Source: Tyto alba (taxonomy: Eukaryota; Chordata; Aves; Strigiformes; Tytonidae). From it: DNA of 64,000 nucleotides. The notes below the pieces were generated by a model. That model made no database searches and was not told the origin of the DNA. It was given only the letters and a program-made list of their open reading frames with translations. This document shows, one piece after another, positions 10,131 to 24,500 of this stretch. The position numbers and the translations under genes are program-made. The stretch covers positions 6,430,546-6,494,545 of the forward strand of contig NW_024881300.1 in NCBI RefSeq assembly GCF_018691265.1. The letters run 5' to 3'. The stretch's first letter is position 1. Each line of letters starts with the position of its first letter.

Positions 10131-13100
10131 GAGCCATAAGTCTTTGATAGAAAAAACAGAAATGTTTCCTTACACAAATGCTTTCCTGGAAAATTTATTT
10201 AACTTTTTGGCTTTTTATCAGACATACTGGGTAAGCAGATACCAATCGGAACCAAGACCAGCTCTTGTGTCCATTACGATGCACAACTGAAGAGTCGTGT
10301 ACAACTTCTCTGATGTTTCTGTGACTTCAGAGAGAGAAAGCAGGTGGTAGAGTTACAAAGCATTAGTGGTACCCTGTGTTACATTTATCTGCAGGAACAG
10401 GATAGTGAACCAGTCTCCCAGCAGTTGTGTTCAGAGTTGCAAATAAGCGCAAATTGTGTTTTTCTTTGTATCTTTGAATTTCAGATGTAAATGCAACTAC
10501 TGCTGTGGACTTCCCATCTACAAGCCTCCAATTCAGATTCAGGCTGATCCTAAGTTGTCTGACTTTTATTTTATCATAATAGTAGGACATGATAATGGTG
10601 GGATGGAGAGGGCAGGTATTTCATATGAAGGATTTGGAAACAGTCACATCCAATGTGTTGTCAGGTTATTAGTGCTGTTCATATATTTTCACTCTGGACA
10701 GAAAGGAGAAATCCTTTATTTTCTTCTTTTCCTTCTTTGCCTGCAATGTCTGTGCTGTGAGTGCAATCTGACCACTATCCCCAGTTGTCTTGCATGATTA
10801 ATTACAGCATCTGTCCTGTCAGAAGCTATAATGAAGAGGTCTTGATAAAAATTGCAAATTACCACTGGCAACAATCTTAAACTGCTTATGATAAAATGAA
10901 AATTAAAAACAGCAAGTGTCAAACCTGAACAGAATCCTAATCCTGTTTGAGGCGGTGTCCATGGCTACCACACTCAGACCACAACCAAAAAATAATGGAA
11001 TATAGATCCCCAAAAAGTTGCAGCCAGACTTGAGGGAAAAGGTACTATACCATGTGAGTTTATTAATAATGAATTCAGCTTTCAATATTTCATCGTCCTC
11101 AGGTACTCTGTTTATTATGTACAAATATTGAACAGCAAGAGATTCTAATTATAAATTTATAGATTTCTTGGAGCAGAAAAAATCATGTATAAATTGAAGC
11201 TTTTCATAATAGGTGTTAGTTGACAGCTACCCATGGTCCTAATAGCCTTAGTATGATCTCTAATAATGTCTGGGATGGAGGATGTTTATTTCAAGCATCC
11301 TGCTCGCATTCAAAATGGCACGAAAGAGGCTGGTTGGGAGAGATTTTTGTGTGTGTCAGTTTTAACCAATGTTACATAACAAAGGGAACCATTTTATAGT
11401 CGTTTTGAAACCTTTAGACAAATGTCTTCAGAAATAATTGCTAAACTGCATGTGACAGTAATTGTGTATTAGTTCTATAATTGTCATTTTGAAGACCTAT
11501 GAAGTATCGTTGGAAAAATGTCACTAGCGATAAGAGTTAATTACAACTGAAGTCTGTTTTCAACTATTTGCAGCGAGAAGCAGGTGTTATTACACTCATT
11601 AAATGGTTTCATAAATCCTGGGTTTTATCACATTTGATTAAGAGCTGCTGAACTACTGATGGTCAATTCCAGGAAAAATAGTTTTAATTACTGCAGCTAA
11701 AAAAAAATAATCATCAAGTGGGACTGTACATTTTAAATATCAAAATTTGAATCTTGAAAAACTGGAGCATCCCCCTGCTTGCTAGAAAATTATATTTTAC
11801 ATTACCCACAATAGCATATTGCAGAACATCTTGTGTTTCAAACTGTGCAAGTTGGTGTTCGTATTCCCTAAGTCTAAGTGAATAACTTTGCTATCATAGG
11901 TCATAAATAAAACTGTTAATTTAAATCATTTAATATGCAGCTTATACTGGAAAAATGCAGTATCCGTATGATTTCAGTGTTTTGCACAGTTTAAAGAATG
12001 TTTTCCTTCATATCATTTACAGGCATTTAACTGCTCCCCTCTTTTCCCAAGGTTTCAGATGCTTTATCACCTCGGTTAACCACATTCTACTTTCACATTA
12101 ACCCAGGTTGACACATGATGAAAGAACATAAGGAGGTTTAATTTTTAGCTGACACAGGGTCATTAGTTTCTAACTTGGAGAACAAAGCCTTTAAATACCT
12201 CTATGCAACATAATCTCAATTTTATATTATCACCTGACCATTGTGGTTTGCAGGACAGATGGATTAAATATCTCAAGTTTAACCAGAAGTCTTGCACTGA
12301 CTCTTTTCAATGGGGATTGGCTATTTGAATGGCTCCTTTTCCATTTCTCACTTCATGGAGTATTTTGCAGCACTGGACTTCATTCTAACCTTTCCCTCCC
12401 CCCTTTGTTTGGCTTTTGTTTTGCAACAGCTGTTATTATCGTTTTTGGTCAGCTGTGATTGCTGGAGGCAAAATAGGACCAGATGGTGTTTTGCTATGCA
12501 TGAATGGCGAGTTAGAGGAGTTTAGATTGAATAGGCCAAGTTTGAATGGTGTCTATGCACCACCTGCCCTCTTCAGCAGCAGCATACACATCATAGGAGC
12601 ATGATCTGTCTCAGACCTACTAGAATTGGATGGGAATGGAGAGAGCCTCGTTGGATTTTCTCCATATTTATTGATCTTCCATGCACTAACAGCATAATGC
12701 AGTACACAGTCAATTTGAGTTAATTGGATATGACACAGCATGTACATGTAATCTATCACTGTAGTCTCCTGGTACACTTTAGATTTTGCTGCCACAAGAA
12801 CATGCAGTATTAGCCTGCATTAATAGGCTAAGTGGATGGAAGTAAAACAGGATCATTGTGTAGGGCTTGATTTAACAAAATATACTGTAGTTTTAAAATT
12901 ACACCCTTGAAACTGCCAGAGATGCAGTTAAATGTGAACATTTTGGATTTGATAGACTGGACTGAGTATTTGGGCACAGAACAAAATATACCTCATTCCC
13001 ATACTTTTCTGAGAGGTTTGCCAGTGAAATTGAAATGAACAGTTGACTAAAAAGTAGGGAACAGCATCAGTAGTGATGAGCTGGTGCTGTTCAGAAAGGG

Positions 13101-14151
13101 GCATGTGTTCACGTGGAGGAATCTACTTGGTAGCAGAAGGAATATTATATTAAGCAAGTTCTGATTACCAGCTTCTAAAACACTGACATGAAATTAGGCA
13201 TCCAAATTGTGTTTAGAGTAGCAAAGGGCCACTTTGGTCTCCTGAAAGTTGTCATAGATGTAGAATTTAAATGTTACAGAAATTTTAGATCTGTTGTATC
13301 CTCCGTTAAGGTTGACTGAAAGGCATTGGGTATTCAAGAGTTGTATGTCTGAATGTTATGGAATAAAATACATATGTTACAAATAATGAATAAAATATAT
13401 AACAATCACATATAATACATAAATTACTTGAATTTTTATATCAATTGGATGTTTAAAAGCCTGCTTATGTATGTAACTGGGGGTTGCGATCATGCTCTGC
13501 CTAAGTTGGCAGGAGCTGCTTACTCCATGTCTTTGTCTGTGGTGTCAGGTAGCTGAGTGAGCTACTTTATTATGAAAATTGCATTCAACTGAAAAAATGC
13601 TAAATATTTTCAAGTGCCTGTGGGAAAATCTAGTTTTGTATTAAAGGATTTGGTTCTTAAAGTCACCAAGAAGTTAATGCTTCTCAGGTGCATCTGAGGG
13701 AGAGAGTTTTTGATTATAACACTAAAATCTTTCAGAAAATAATGTATTGCTTTGAATGAGCTGTTCTGACACTTCAGTAGGCTACGCTGGAGATTTATAA
13801 TGTACTCTGTTTACCTCAGTTAAAAAGTAGAAGTGGTATTTTAAATAGTGGTTTTTCATCCAAGTTCTTGAAGCATTAACATCTTCAGCCCCCACACAAA
13901 CCAAAGTAGTGCAGAGTTTTCTTACAAGGTTTGAAATGAAATGTATTTTACTCTTCTAGGTAAAAAAAAAAAAGTTGAACAGATAATTATACTTGATGTG
14001 TAGTAGTTATATGGGCATTTCCTACAGGTATCACTTATCACTTTCCCCTCTGGGAGTATCTTTATTGATACAGCCACCTTTGGTCTATTATTTTTTCCAA
14101 ACTGGAGTTGTTACATTACTTTGACTCTGCTGCTCTAATTGAAACAGAAAG

Positions 14152-14279
14152 GCTTTGATCCAGCAAATCACTTAAAATGAGTGGATAATTCATGTATATA
14201 AGTAGTAATTTCATTAAAGTGACTACTCATATGCGCCGTTATACAGTTGCTCAAGTGCGTTCGTAGAGCAGGGGTCTAA
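14152..14279. mobile_element. Probable ancient short palindromic element (MITE-like), decayed
   Basis: The left side reads gatccagcaaatcactta and the right side ends caagtgcgttcgtagagcaggg, roughly inverted copies. The core has AGTAGT at 14201 and ACTACT at 14222 facing each other. This fits a class of short palindromic repeats common in turtles and crocodilians (ends like gatcctgcaaa, inner agtagtccc/gggactact), recalled from memory without a family name. Heavily diverged. Confidence 0.4.
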
Positions 14280-15878
14280 TTGCAAAACGTTGTATTTGTT
14301 TTCCAAACAATTCCAAGTAGCAATAATAAGAATAATCAGAACCTAAAAGTAACATAACCTAACAAATTTTCTGCATTTTTTTTTATTAAATTCTATCCTA
14401 AACAAGTCACAGGTCTGATTTTCAAGTACCGGTATCTAACCTTTGTGCTGGTTCAGTGACAACATATCATCATAAATGTGTAAAGAATTAACCACCTGCC
14501 TGGTGATTTGTATACTCAGTCATTTCAATAAGTTTCTACTGTGCACATGCCTGAAAACCTGTACCTGGATCAGCAGTCACAGCTCTTGACTGAGCAGATG
14601 CCTTGACCAAATATTTATATTTACAAAACAGAGGAGTAAAAGCAGGCAAACAAAGCACTATTATACTTACTGGCAATATTTGTGAAACCGAAAGGGTATA
14701 GTTACTGCAGCCTGGTTTATTTTTAATACTATATCCCATTGTGTACTGATAACAACCATACATATTGCATTAGCATAAAGTACATAAATAATAAATCCCA
14801 TGTGTTATACTTTTCTTACTGGTGGTTATAGGTGCTTAATTTTGGAATTGGTTTTGGTGTTTCACAAATCATGAGAATTGACCATACAGCATGCATATTT
14901 AAAAAATACTAAGAAGCTGTACCATTGCTTAATTTATTTTTTGGTCCTCATTTTGGAAGTGATGAATATTCTGTGTCTGAAAATCACAGCTCACTTTTGA
15001 AAATTCTGCCATATCAACTGTTGATCAGGGGATTCTCACTGCTGCACCGATGTATGTGTGTATATATAAGCATAAACTGATAGTCATGAGCAATCCATGT
15101 ATGTGTTCCAGCCTCATATGAAGGCACCTTTCCCCATGTGCCCTTAGCATGGGGCAGTGAGCATTTTGCTGTTGACTTCAGTGGTACCGAACCAAACATC
15201 TGTGGAGCTGTACTGTGGCAACAACAATTCCCTGTTCCTCCCAGCTGCTTCTCACTTTTCCTATTGTCCCTTTTCACTTTTCTCTCTGCTTTGCTAATCA
15301 CAGTAGCAGCTAGGGCTTACTTGCCCCATGCCAGCTCTTGCACTCTGCTTCTACCAGCTCACCATCTATGGAAAGCTCCTCCTGAGGAGCTTCTCCTCTT
15401 CCAGGCCCTCTTCTTGTTCCTCCTATTCCTGATGATCACATGGAAATTAATAAATTGTTCACATACATGATGCATGTTTGTTTAAATAAGGAGATGTCCA
15501 GATGTGTGTGCTTAATTTTATGTAGAAAATGCCTAGTATATGTAAATATATGTAAATATGAGGCATGCGTTTGGGGATTTTTGGGGTAATATTCTAGGTG
15601 CTTTGCAGCATGGGCTGCCGAAGAGTTTGGTTATTGCTTAGCATACTGTGGCACTGGTAGAATATAGATTAAGCTAGTAATAATTATCATCCTTGTATAA
15701 ACAGAATTTCTCCCTTATAATATTGTGGCGGATAAATCTGTAAGTGTTTTGGTCATTTACAGCAGATAGCATATTACAGCAGATCTTGAGCTCCTGGTGG
15801 AATACACATAATTCCAAGTGTTAATTTAGAGATGTGTGTGTTTCTATAAGGAATGAACAGCCTTTCTTTTTCCCTTCC

Positions 15879-15900
15879 TTTTTTTTTTTTTTTTTTTTTT
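15879..15900. repeat. T homopolymer (about 22)
   Basis: Pure T run preceded by a C/T-rich lead-in. Simple repeat with no flanking retroelement recognised. Confidence 0.9.
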
Positions 15901-16839
15901 AATCCCAATACAAATGAACTCTTTATTCTTCAATTCAGAAAATGGCCAGAGCTTGGTAGCAGGCTTAGACAAATTAAATGTCTTTGAACAAAAATAGCAA
16001 TAAAAATGTAATATTTTCACATTCACTTCTGTTGAAGTCCACTGAACCTGTGCTTGGCTTTAAACCCAAGCCTGAGTTTGTTCTCATTTTCAAAGCTGCT
16101 GATCAACAAAAATTAATTGATACATGATTCTGCCTCTCTGCTAGTCCAGCTGCACAACAGACAGACCCCCTTTGGGAACCTGTGCCAGGCGCAGTGCCCG
16201 CAGCACAGCTGATGGACACGGCAGGCAGTGGGGGTGAGTCCGTCAGTGCAGGCTCCATTCTCAAATCATTTCACATCATTTTAGTCTTAAAAGGCAATGC
16301 AAGATCTAACTGATCATTTCAAAGGGAGCAAAATCAACCAGTGATGGATCACTGCATCGTCTTGGCCCTGTTGCGATCGGTTGCATAACTTCAGTTGCTT
16401 TAGTGGGGCAGGAGATTGCTTCTATGCCATTAGGCCCAGTTCTCTGCATAAGTAACTCTACCGAGCACCAGACCTATTAAAAATAAAACCAAATTTTCAG
16501 TGTACTCAGGTCGAAATAAGAGGTCATGAGGCCTGTAGAAATAATCCCAGTGATTTCACGGGACTTTGGGCCAAGGTTTAGCTGAAGATGGGCACAAAAA
16601 TGCAGCCATTATGAGCATGCTTGTAATTTTTTCAAATAATGGAGGAATAGTTCTCGCAGAAAGAGAGAGAATTTGAAGGAGAGGCAAGAACAGCAATTTT
16701 CCTTCTGAACTGAGAAAATGAAAACTGTTGGTTATGTGTTGCTATCACAGAAAAGTGTTTCTATCCAGGCTCAATGCATCAGCATGTAAACAACTTCCAC
16801 TGAAATCTGCAAAGTGACTGTGCAGAGCATCTGGGAAAA

Positions 16840-17010
16840 TATTTGTGATTTAAATGCATTAAGCAAAATGAAATGTTATTTGACTTTGGTTAATCAATAA
16901 CAGAGGAGAAATGTAACACTTTAGTTTGATTAACCTTCTGACATGCAACACAAAGTCAATGAAATCAGAAATACTTTGTTCTTTTTTTAAATTTGCATAA
17001 ATTATAGTGG
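16840..17010. promoter_or_regulatory. Candidate conserved enhancer-like AT block with HNF1-like and POU octamer motifs
   Basis: GTTAATCAATAAC at 16889-16901 differs by one base from the HNF1 palindrome GTTAATNATTAAC. ATTTGCATAA at 16991-17000 contains a perfect POU octamer, and several TTAA/TAAT cores lie between. Such composition is typical of deeply conserved noncoding elements in developmental gene deserts, but conservation cannot be seen from one sequence. Confidence 0.3.
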
Positions 17011-20000
17011 GGTTTCATTTCTGGGAGTGTGGTTTTTTTTCCCTATCGTTATCTGTATATTTTATCTGAAGTTTGTTTGTTGCTTTAGAACAACGTATTT
17101 GTCCACTGTAGACAGAATACGCACTTTGTTCAATTCCTTACTTGAGGTCAAATTCTCTTGAGGAGAACAAGTATGAGTTGTGTAGCTGTCAAAAGAGGGT
17201 TTAGTGCTTGACCCTAAGAAGCATTCAAAGCCCAGATCTCTCCTTTTTTATTGCTTTTCATTTTCATTGTTTGTACTTTATACTTAAGAAGGGGCCTCTG
17301 CAGAGGGGAATGCCCCTGCTTTGGTATTCACAACTAGTAGCCTTCTACTGAAACACCTCAAAAGCTTTTCATGACAAGAATTTGGAAACCACTGCTCTGT
17401 GTCAACCGCTGGTGCATAATCATCCTCGCACAGGGAGGGGTTGGGGCAGGATGTGGGGGTGCACGCGCGGACAGAGCCCAGGGAGGACGGCACGGAGTCA
17501 GGGATGCAGGGCATATGCATAAATGTTCTTGCAATAAACAGAAGGGACTGGAGGTATGTAAGCCTGGACGCAATGAAGCGGGCGTGTGAATCCAAAAGGG
17601 TAAGTTGCTGAATTAATGTAGATTAGAGGAAGATGCAGACAATAGCTGTTTAACTGGATGCTCACTGAAAAGTTGACGATGCACTTTTATATATCTGTGC
17701 CCAAACAGAAGTTGTGTCTTCCATTCTCTACAGATGGTATTTATAGAGTGTACACAAACTCAGTGTCAGAAATAGCTGTGAAAAAGCCCAAGAATTTGTA
17801 TAATTATTCACGATTACTATTGTGTAATTGGAAAGCGTAAGTATTACATTACTTTTTATTTTATAGAACTACAGTGCAATTATACTTGGTAATAACTGTT
17901 AACAGTATGAGGTACCTTATTTGTAAAAAATGCAAAATACTTGTATTATTCCTAACTGAACATGAGGTTTTGAGTTTTGGCTAACATACAAATGTAGTAA
18001 AGGTGGATTTCAAGTCCTTTCCTTCCTGGTTGGCAAGACTGCTGGCCTTATCTTTTTTATCTTGGGTACTGACTCAGTTCTCCAGGCCCATTCCAAGGGA
18101 GCCAGGAGCACATGAGGACCAAACAAACAGATGGACTGAGATAACACAAACCTGAGCAGTGCAGGAAGGTCACCCTTTTGGAGAGTTACACAATTCTTGT
18201 GGGAGCCTGTCTGTGGCAGAGCCATGGCTCTCGTGGGGTAATTCCAGATGCTGCTGGGTGGGAGCTGCCTGAGCCCTCCCCTCTGCTGGTGAAGGCATGA
18301 AATAGAAGTAATCTTAGGAAAAGGAAATTACTAGATATTTTCTCATCTACATATCTTGGGATAGACTACATACCCTATGTATTCTGGGATAATTTGCACC
18401 CTTAAGAAACCCTGACAAGGAGCAGTCACTGCCCTACTCAGAGCAAAGACTCCAAACAGGCATTCGCATGGGGAAGCATGTTTTTAATTACACAGCTCTC
18501 CAGCCAGCATCTGGGAGCCAAGGAAATGCAAGGGTACATGAGCCCTCTGTATCAGCATCATCTGGTTCAGCAAGCCAGAAGTATTTCACATAGTACTCTC
18601 GACAGAGAACACAGGAAAGTAAAAGTTGAATAAGTCAATAAACCATCCAAAGAAGAAGTAAACCAGCTTTCAGGTTATTTGAGGGTACCAAAAAATTAAA
18701 AAAAAAAAAAACAAAATATCAGAATTATGGACTGCATGTGCAGCAAAAATGCCTCCAGAATTGTATTTTTTGCTTGTAATATTCAACTGGGAATAACATG
18801 ACATGCTTGCAGGGGCCCTGCAGGGCGCAGTGCACATGTAGACACTATCCAAGGTATGTTCTTGAGGGCAAATGTTACTTTCTGTTTGTTACCACTGGTT
18901 CAGTACTCTCATTTTTATGCAGACTTGAGGCCACATCATTAGTCTCTGATGCCTGTTCTCAGCAGCCAGCTGGTCCCAGCCAAGCGATATCGATGGTAAG
19001 CTGACTTTCAGGATCATCACAGGGATATGAGGGATCCTCCCCTGCGGAATGGGGCGTGTGGGCTCGTGCTGGGCCTGCCGTGGGTTAAGGGCATTTTGAC
19101 TGCTGGCTGCATTGGGCCTGGGGGAGTAGGAAGGTGCACTTAGAGGTGCACTCGCTTTGCAGGCCTCCTCTGGCACTTACCGGGGAGGCCATTTCCAGCT
19201 GTCTTGCTAACTTTAGCCTCTCCTGTCAGTTCTGCCTGAGCAGGGCGTTACGGGAAAGAACAACTTGTCTGAACTAGAAAGGTCTGTCTGTTGCACTGGT
19301 GCTCGAGGGTGCTGGTGGCCTCCGGGGCCCGGCTGGCAAGGAGGGGCTCTGCTGTCAGGGCCGCACTGGCTGCGGAGCGGGCACCCCAGCGAGACTCCAA
19401 GCTGCAAGCTCCGCAGCAGAAAGAAACTAGTGATGGTGGGTGACTTGTTTTTTTTGTTTTTTTTTTTTTGCCTTCAAACGCCTTCACTAGAGGATCCAGA
19501 GCTCCAGCCAACATGAATTTATTGGAAAGGGCTGGTTTAATGCACATACAGAAAACGTTATGTGTCCCCTGGAAGATTAAAAGCCTGGGGAGGAGAAGGA
19601 GGGACAGGAGAGAGATGATTTCCAGCCTGTAATCCTGCATGTCTGATTTTTTGATGTTTTTCTATTTCTGCTGCAAAGCATTGGATGTTGCAACATCTTG
19701 GGGTCAAGGACAGTTTGCTCTTGGGATAGTAGATACTGTAATGTGGCACGGATCTGTCCAGTGGTCTGATCTGTTTCAGTGGCTGCAGAAAAATAGTTGC
19801 TAACAAGGATATGAAGAGAAAGGTGGGACTCAGTGTGATTGATTGGAAATGCTGACAAAAAGAAAGCAGTTCCAAGGGGTTCACTGCCACCTTCCCTGTT
19901 GCTGTACTATGGTGAGTGAGACGAGAAGTGTTACTAAATAGACATTCAACTGGCTGATTTTGTGACAGATGTGGGGACTGGGATTGAGTATGGGGCACTA

Positions 20001-21474
20001 ATCCCTGCCGGCTGGCCTAATTATATTTTAGCTCTTACTGTGTAGTGCAAAAACATGTGTTCAAGCCTACTGATATTCAGATGATACTGATTCAACATGT
20101 ATTTAGATGTAGAAATCTTCTTAAATTTCATAGATTTTAATTACAGAAAAATAATAAACACTAATAAAAGCCCAGATCAAATCAAACCATTCTAAATCTC
20201 CCGCAGGCATCAATGGTGTCTGTCACCCTTTGAACCTGGAGATAAGTTAATAATATCTGTGGCCCATCAAGAGACCATTTCTAGTTGCCAACGTCCTGAC
20301 TCTACCTTGTTCTTGGATTCAATGACTCTTAAGCACATGCTTAAAAGTTAAGCTCCTTATGAAGTATGTTCCTGAGTAGGAAACATAATTAAGAGTTAAG
20401 AACAGTAGAAAAGCCTGTAAGTGCTCATAATCCATCTCATCTTTCTCCAGACTTTGGAAATTGAAATAATAAGAATTCTCAAAGAATTTATGTTTTATTT
20501 TTATTTTGAGGTTTTTTTTGGTTCTGTTAAGAATTTCACTCTATAAAAAAGAAGTGAGAAGAAAAGTTTGTTACAGAGGTTTTTGTTAAAACTGAAGCAG
20601 CAGATTAAATAGGTGACTTCGTGAAAAGCTGAAGCAGGTCGCTATTATTCTTGGTGATTAATTAAAGTCTGGGATGTTTAAGTGCTGATAACTGCACCTG
20701 TTTCTTTAAAACATCCTCCTGGGTTTCCTATGTGGAAAAGAACATGGTGAGTGGCTGATCGTCTGCAGCTCAAGGCAAATACTGCTGCGACTGAGATTTG
20801 CTGGTCAGGTACTGAAAGAAACCAAGTTCTTGGAGCAGAGTAGAGAGATGATTCTCCTGTGAATTAATCAGCACTTGAATAAAGATTCATTAACCCATTA
20901 CAGTATATAGCATTTCCATCCTATGGTTTTAGTTTAGTGCCAGTAGGGCTTTAGCCATCACCTCTTGAAATCACTTGTAAAGCTCTCAATGGCTTTGGTG
21001 CTACTGGACCAAATCCTGACAGAGCAGCTTCAATACTTTTATTAAGTAAAAAAATTATTATAACTCAGAGCTGTGCTTAAACGCCTGCTGTGAGTGAGGT
21101 GAAAGCTGCTTTTGCTCAGAGCCCAGTGCAGTCCTCTTTAACTTTACAGCCCTTCATGAACTATCATGAGCAATACTGAGCTTGGGGAAAAATTAGGTAT
21201 GTATTTGATGTTAAAAGAGTTGATATTGTTTCCCCTTGATGTATGAGTTGATTCATGTGAGTGCACTGTCTCTCTTTCCACACCTAAGCAATTAAGTAAC
21301 TAGTCATTATAAAAAAAGATGCTGCCTCCACCATCCCAACATTTGGTTACAAAACAAAATCAATATTGCTGGGCTTTTTTGTCTTCACATACTGTTGGGA
21401 TCAGATTCTCTTCCCTATTTTTTTTTTCCCACTTTTGGTCCATATACATCTCTTTAAAGCAATACAAGTTTGCT

Positions 21475-21475
<1 letters not shown>

Positions 21476-21498
<23 letters not shown>
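21476..21498. repeat. A homopolymer (23) with A-rich extension
   Basis: Pure A run followed by AAAAAGAAAAAC-type sequence. Simple repeat; no upstream retrocopy was recognised. Confidence 0.9.
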
Positions 21499-21505
<7 letters not shown>

Positions 21506-24500
21506 GAAAAACAAACAACAGCATAAGCCAAAAACAACTGTGTTCATTGAAGTGTTTTGTACATCATAGCTGCTACTTACCATTCTTACTCATCTAGCCT
21601 TTATAGAGAAAGCCTGTCTTGATATCTTGAAGGCACTTTTAATGAGTACACATCATGAATTTTCCAACTGCTTTTAGATTGAAAATGATTTCCTTTCTAT
21701 TTGTCACAGAATCATGTTATTTTGCATTTTAAAAGGTTCTTGCACACCTCCCTGGCACCTGTATTGTAAGTGATTATTGGCTGTTGTAGTTTGAAAATGA
21801 AAGTTGGTAGAATTTACTTCAAGGCTGTTCAACTAAATAAAAAAGTTAATTTTTGCTTAAAATAAAAATAGAGAACAAAACTGCCATAGAGCTACTGTAC
21901 TCTCAGCTAAAGACCTGCAAAGCACCCCTACTGCCATCCCATTGTTCCTGAAAAACAGATAATCAAACTGTCGGACTCCTCATGACAGAATGCTAAAAGT
22001 TTATGTGGGTTCAAAGGTTAGACTCGTCAAACTCATCAAGAAAAATCCATTCAGGTTTATTCAACACAAAGACATCATTTCTCATTTGTAAAGACCCCTA
22101 GATAAAATTTGTTGAAGGCTGGAAGGCAATCTGGGAAAATACTATGTTGTGCATGTCTTGTGCTTACCCACGTCCCAGAGCAGCTGGATTTGGACACTGG
22201 AGAATGGGCTGGGTAAACCTTTGCTATGCCTATTTTTAGGTCTTATGGTTAAAAGACTAATTTTAAAACCACTGCAAAGGTTGCTCTGGCTTTGGGAACT
22301 TTCAGAATGGGGAAGGCAAAATTGAGTTTCATGAACAAAATCTGTATGCAAAATCTGTGAAAATGGGAGACTAACTGGGAAAATTTAATATATTGAGTTG
22401 TTAGGCTTTTCCAAGCCTTAGGCCTAATTGTCAAGCACTGAAAAGTAACTATTAGTTTTCTTTCTTTATCAAACTGTAAGTACATTAGGAGTATTGCCTT
22501 ATTTTAATTTTCAAATATTACTAAAGTTGAATACACTCAGCTTTGACCTAACCCTTCTCTGCTGAACTGACCAAGTAACTCTCAGTTTCAATGGGAACAG
22601 ATGGGGGCTCCTGCCTTTAAGACCATGGTTGCTGTTTGATCTTCACTAATTGGGTGACTTTCCTGACCTTCACAATTCAGTATAAGACAATAGTGCATAT
22701 TTTGGTCATAACCTTGTAAAACTTCAGTTCGCATTTAAAAATATTTGGAGTGAAGAGTAATAGTGAACTTTCACTACCCATATTAAATAGATAATTAAGA
22801 ATATGAATATTAAGAAGCTCAGTTTAAAGAGCTACTGATTGATTTGCTGCAACTTACTGTGAACTAGGTCTGCAAGGAGGAAACAGGATTACAATTTAAA
22901 GACTGTAGTTTAATGTGTTAGAATTTGTACCATTTCCCATTCTCATTACATTTGCAGTAATAAAGCACTTCTGTCACTCAGTTTAGCAATTACTAGGGTA
23001 AAAGAGATTTATCTTTTCTGTTGTTAGTTATTTTGACAATAATACAGTCAATTCCAGAAAGCAGGCAAAACCATTACTACTTTTAATGTAGGTTGATGAC
23101 ATGCTTTACTGTCTGGGCAAACATGGCATAGAGTGGTAAAAACCATGTCCCATGGATGGAAGGAAATTAAAATCTTGCTTCTATGGTTTAACAAAACGAA
23201 GCAAGAAATGTGCTGGAGAGCAGCATGCTTCCCACGGTGACCCCTGGAGAGTGCAAATCCTTCCAGCATTGCAGGGGTGACAGAGTGAAAGGCTGCTGGT
23301 TTTCAGTGGTGTGGTTGCTTACACTTTGAGCATTTTTGAAGTGTTCCCACTCCAAATCCAGTTGGGCGGGTTTGTGGTCAGACCACTAATAGAGGTCTTT
23401 GAAAGGATTCCTTGAAATGGGAGGCTTGGTAGACTCCTGGCAGTTCTCCGGGTTTAAACAATTTAATGCTGATGCCTGATGCCTAACACCTAGGATCTAA
23501 CATACAGTCTGCTCAGTGTTCATATTTAAGGACAAATTTGCAGACAGGGAGTGGAGAAATGACTTGTTTTTTAGCTAGCTATCACATATGGCTGTTCAGT
23601 TTTTGTATGAGGTCTTTACAGAGAGATCTAAGACTTGTTTTCCAAAACTCACCAGCAGAGAATATGATGGCAGTTCTTATTAGGAAACAAACACAGCTCT
23701 ATTTATGCAGAAAAGCTGTCTGTTCATTAATGATCTTATGTAGGTAATAGCTAGCAGTAGTGATGGTAATTCATTGCTTGGAACACATTTACCCAAAATA
23801 CTTGCATTTATTTTCAGAGAAGATGACATATACTGACTTGTTCAATACAGATATAAAGAAATATTTGTTGTGTTTTACAGAACAACTGTCTTTATTCTCT
23901 CTTTTCCTTTGTCCCTTGAGCTTTAGAGTATGACTATTTAATTAAAGATTGAATGAGAGACCAAGTTTAATTTTTTCTAAACAATAAACTCCAACATATT
24001 CAACAATGTCTCATGCCTTCCTGGCATTTTGACGTACGCCTGCAGCAGAGACTCTATTGAATTTGGTATGTGACTAAAATCTAACAAAGAACACTGTCTA
24101 CTGAACTCTAAATCTGCTTGGTTAAATCACTCAATGTGCTGTACAAGTTGTACAGCTGAAACTGAAAATAAGCAGAGCCCTTGCAAAAAAAGGCCAAGAA
24201 GAAGCTTAGCTAAAATTCTCAAGACACGACTTAGGAGCTTTGGGGTAGTTTTGACAGTACAGATACCAATGAAATTATCACTTTCTATGATTTCATCTTA
24301 TTTCTTTTTTCTTGTTACTTATTACTAGTCCATTACAACTTACATTAAAACTGGGAGAAATGTGTTTGGTTGCATCCTTACAACCAATTGCCACAATAAT
24401 GGTTATTTGGGTAAATACATTATTGCAGTAAGAACCCTGTCTGACTGGAACACAGAATTGGCTCAGCACTGACATCCATACAGTTAAGGCAATAAATTCT

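Noticed and set aside
10456..10797. Open frame after an acceptor-like sequence (ctttgaatttcag) as an extra downstream TOX3 exon
   Set aside because: TOX3 already ends at its conserved C-terminus VSIF at 8993, and the peptide here matches nothing recognised.
17330..17420. Possible hAT-type element end (tttggaaaccactgctctg)
   Set aside because: Only one short phrase matches and no opposite terminus was found.
19020..19430. GC-rich stretch as a possible CpG-island promoter
   Set aside because: CpG density is modest, and no gene starts nearby on either strand.
19558..19998. Minus-strand open frame of 146 codons
   Set aside because: Composition is low-complexity Ser/Pro/Leu, overlapped by another frame, with no family similarity.
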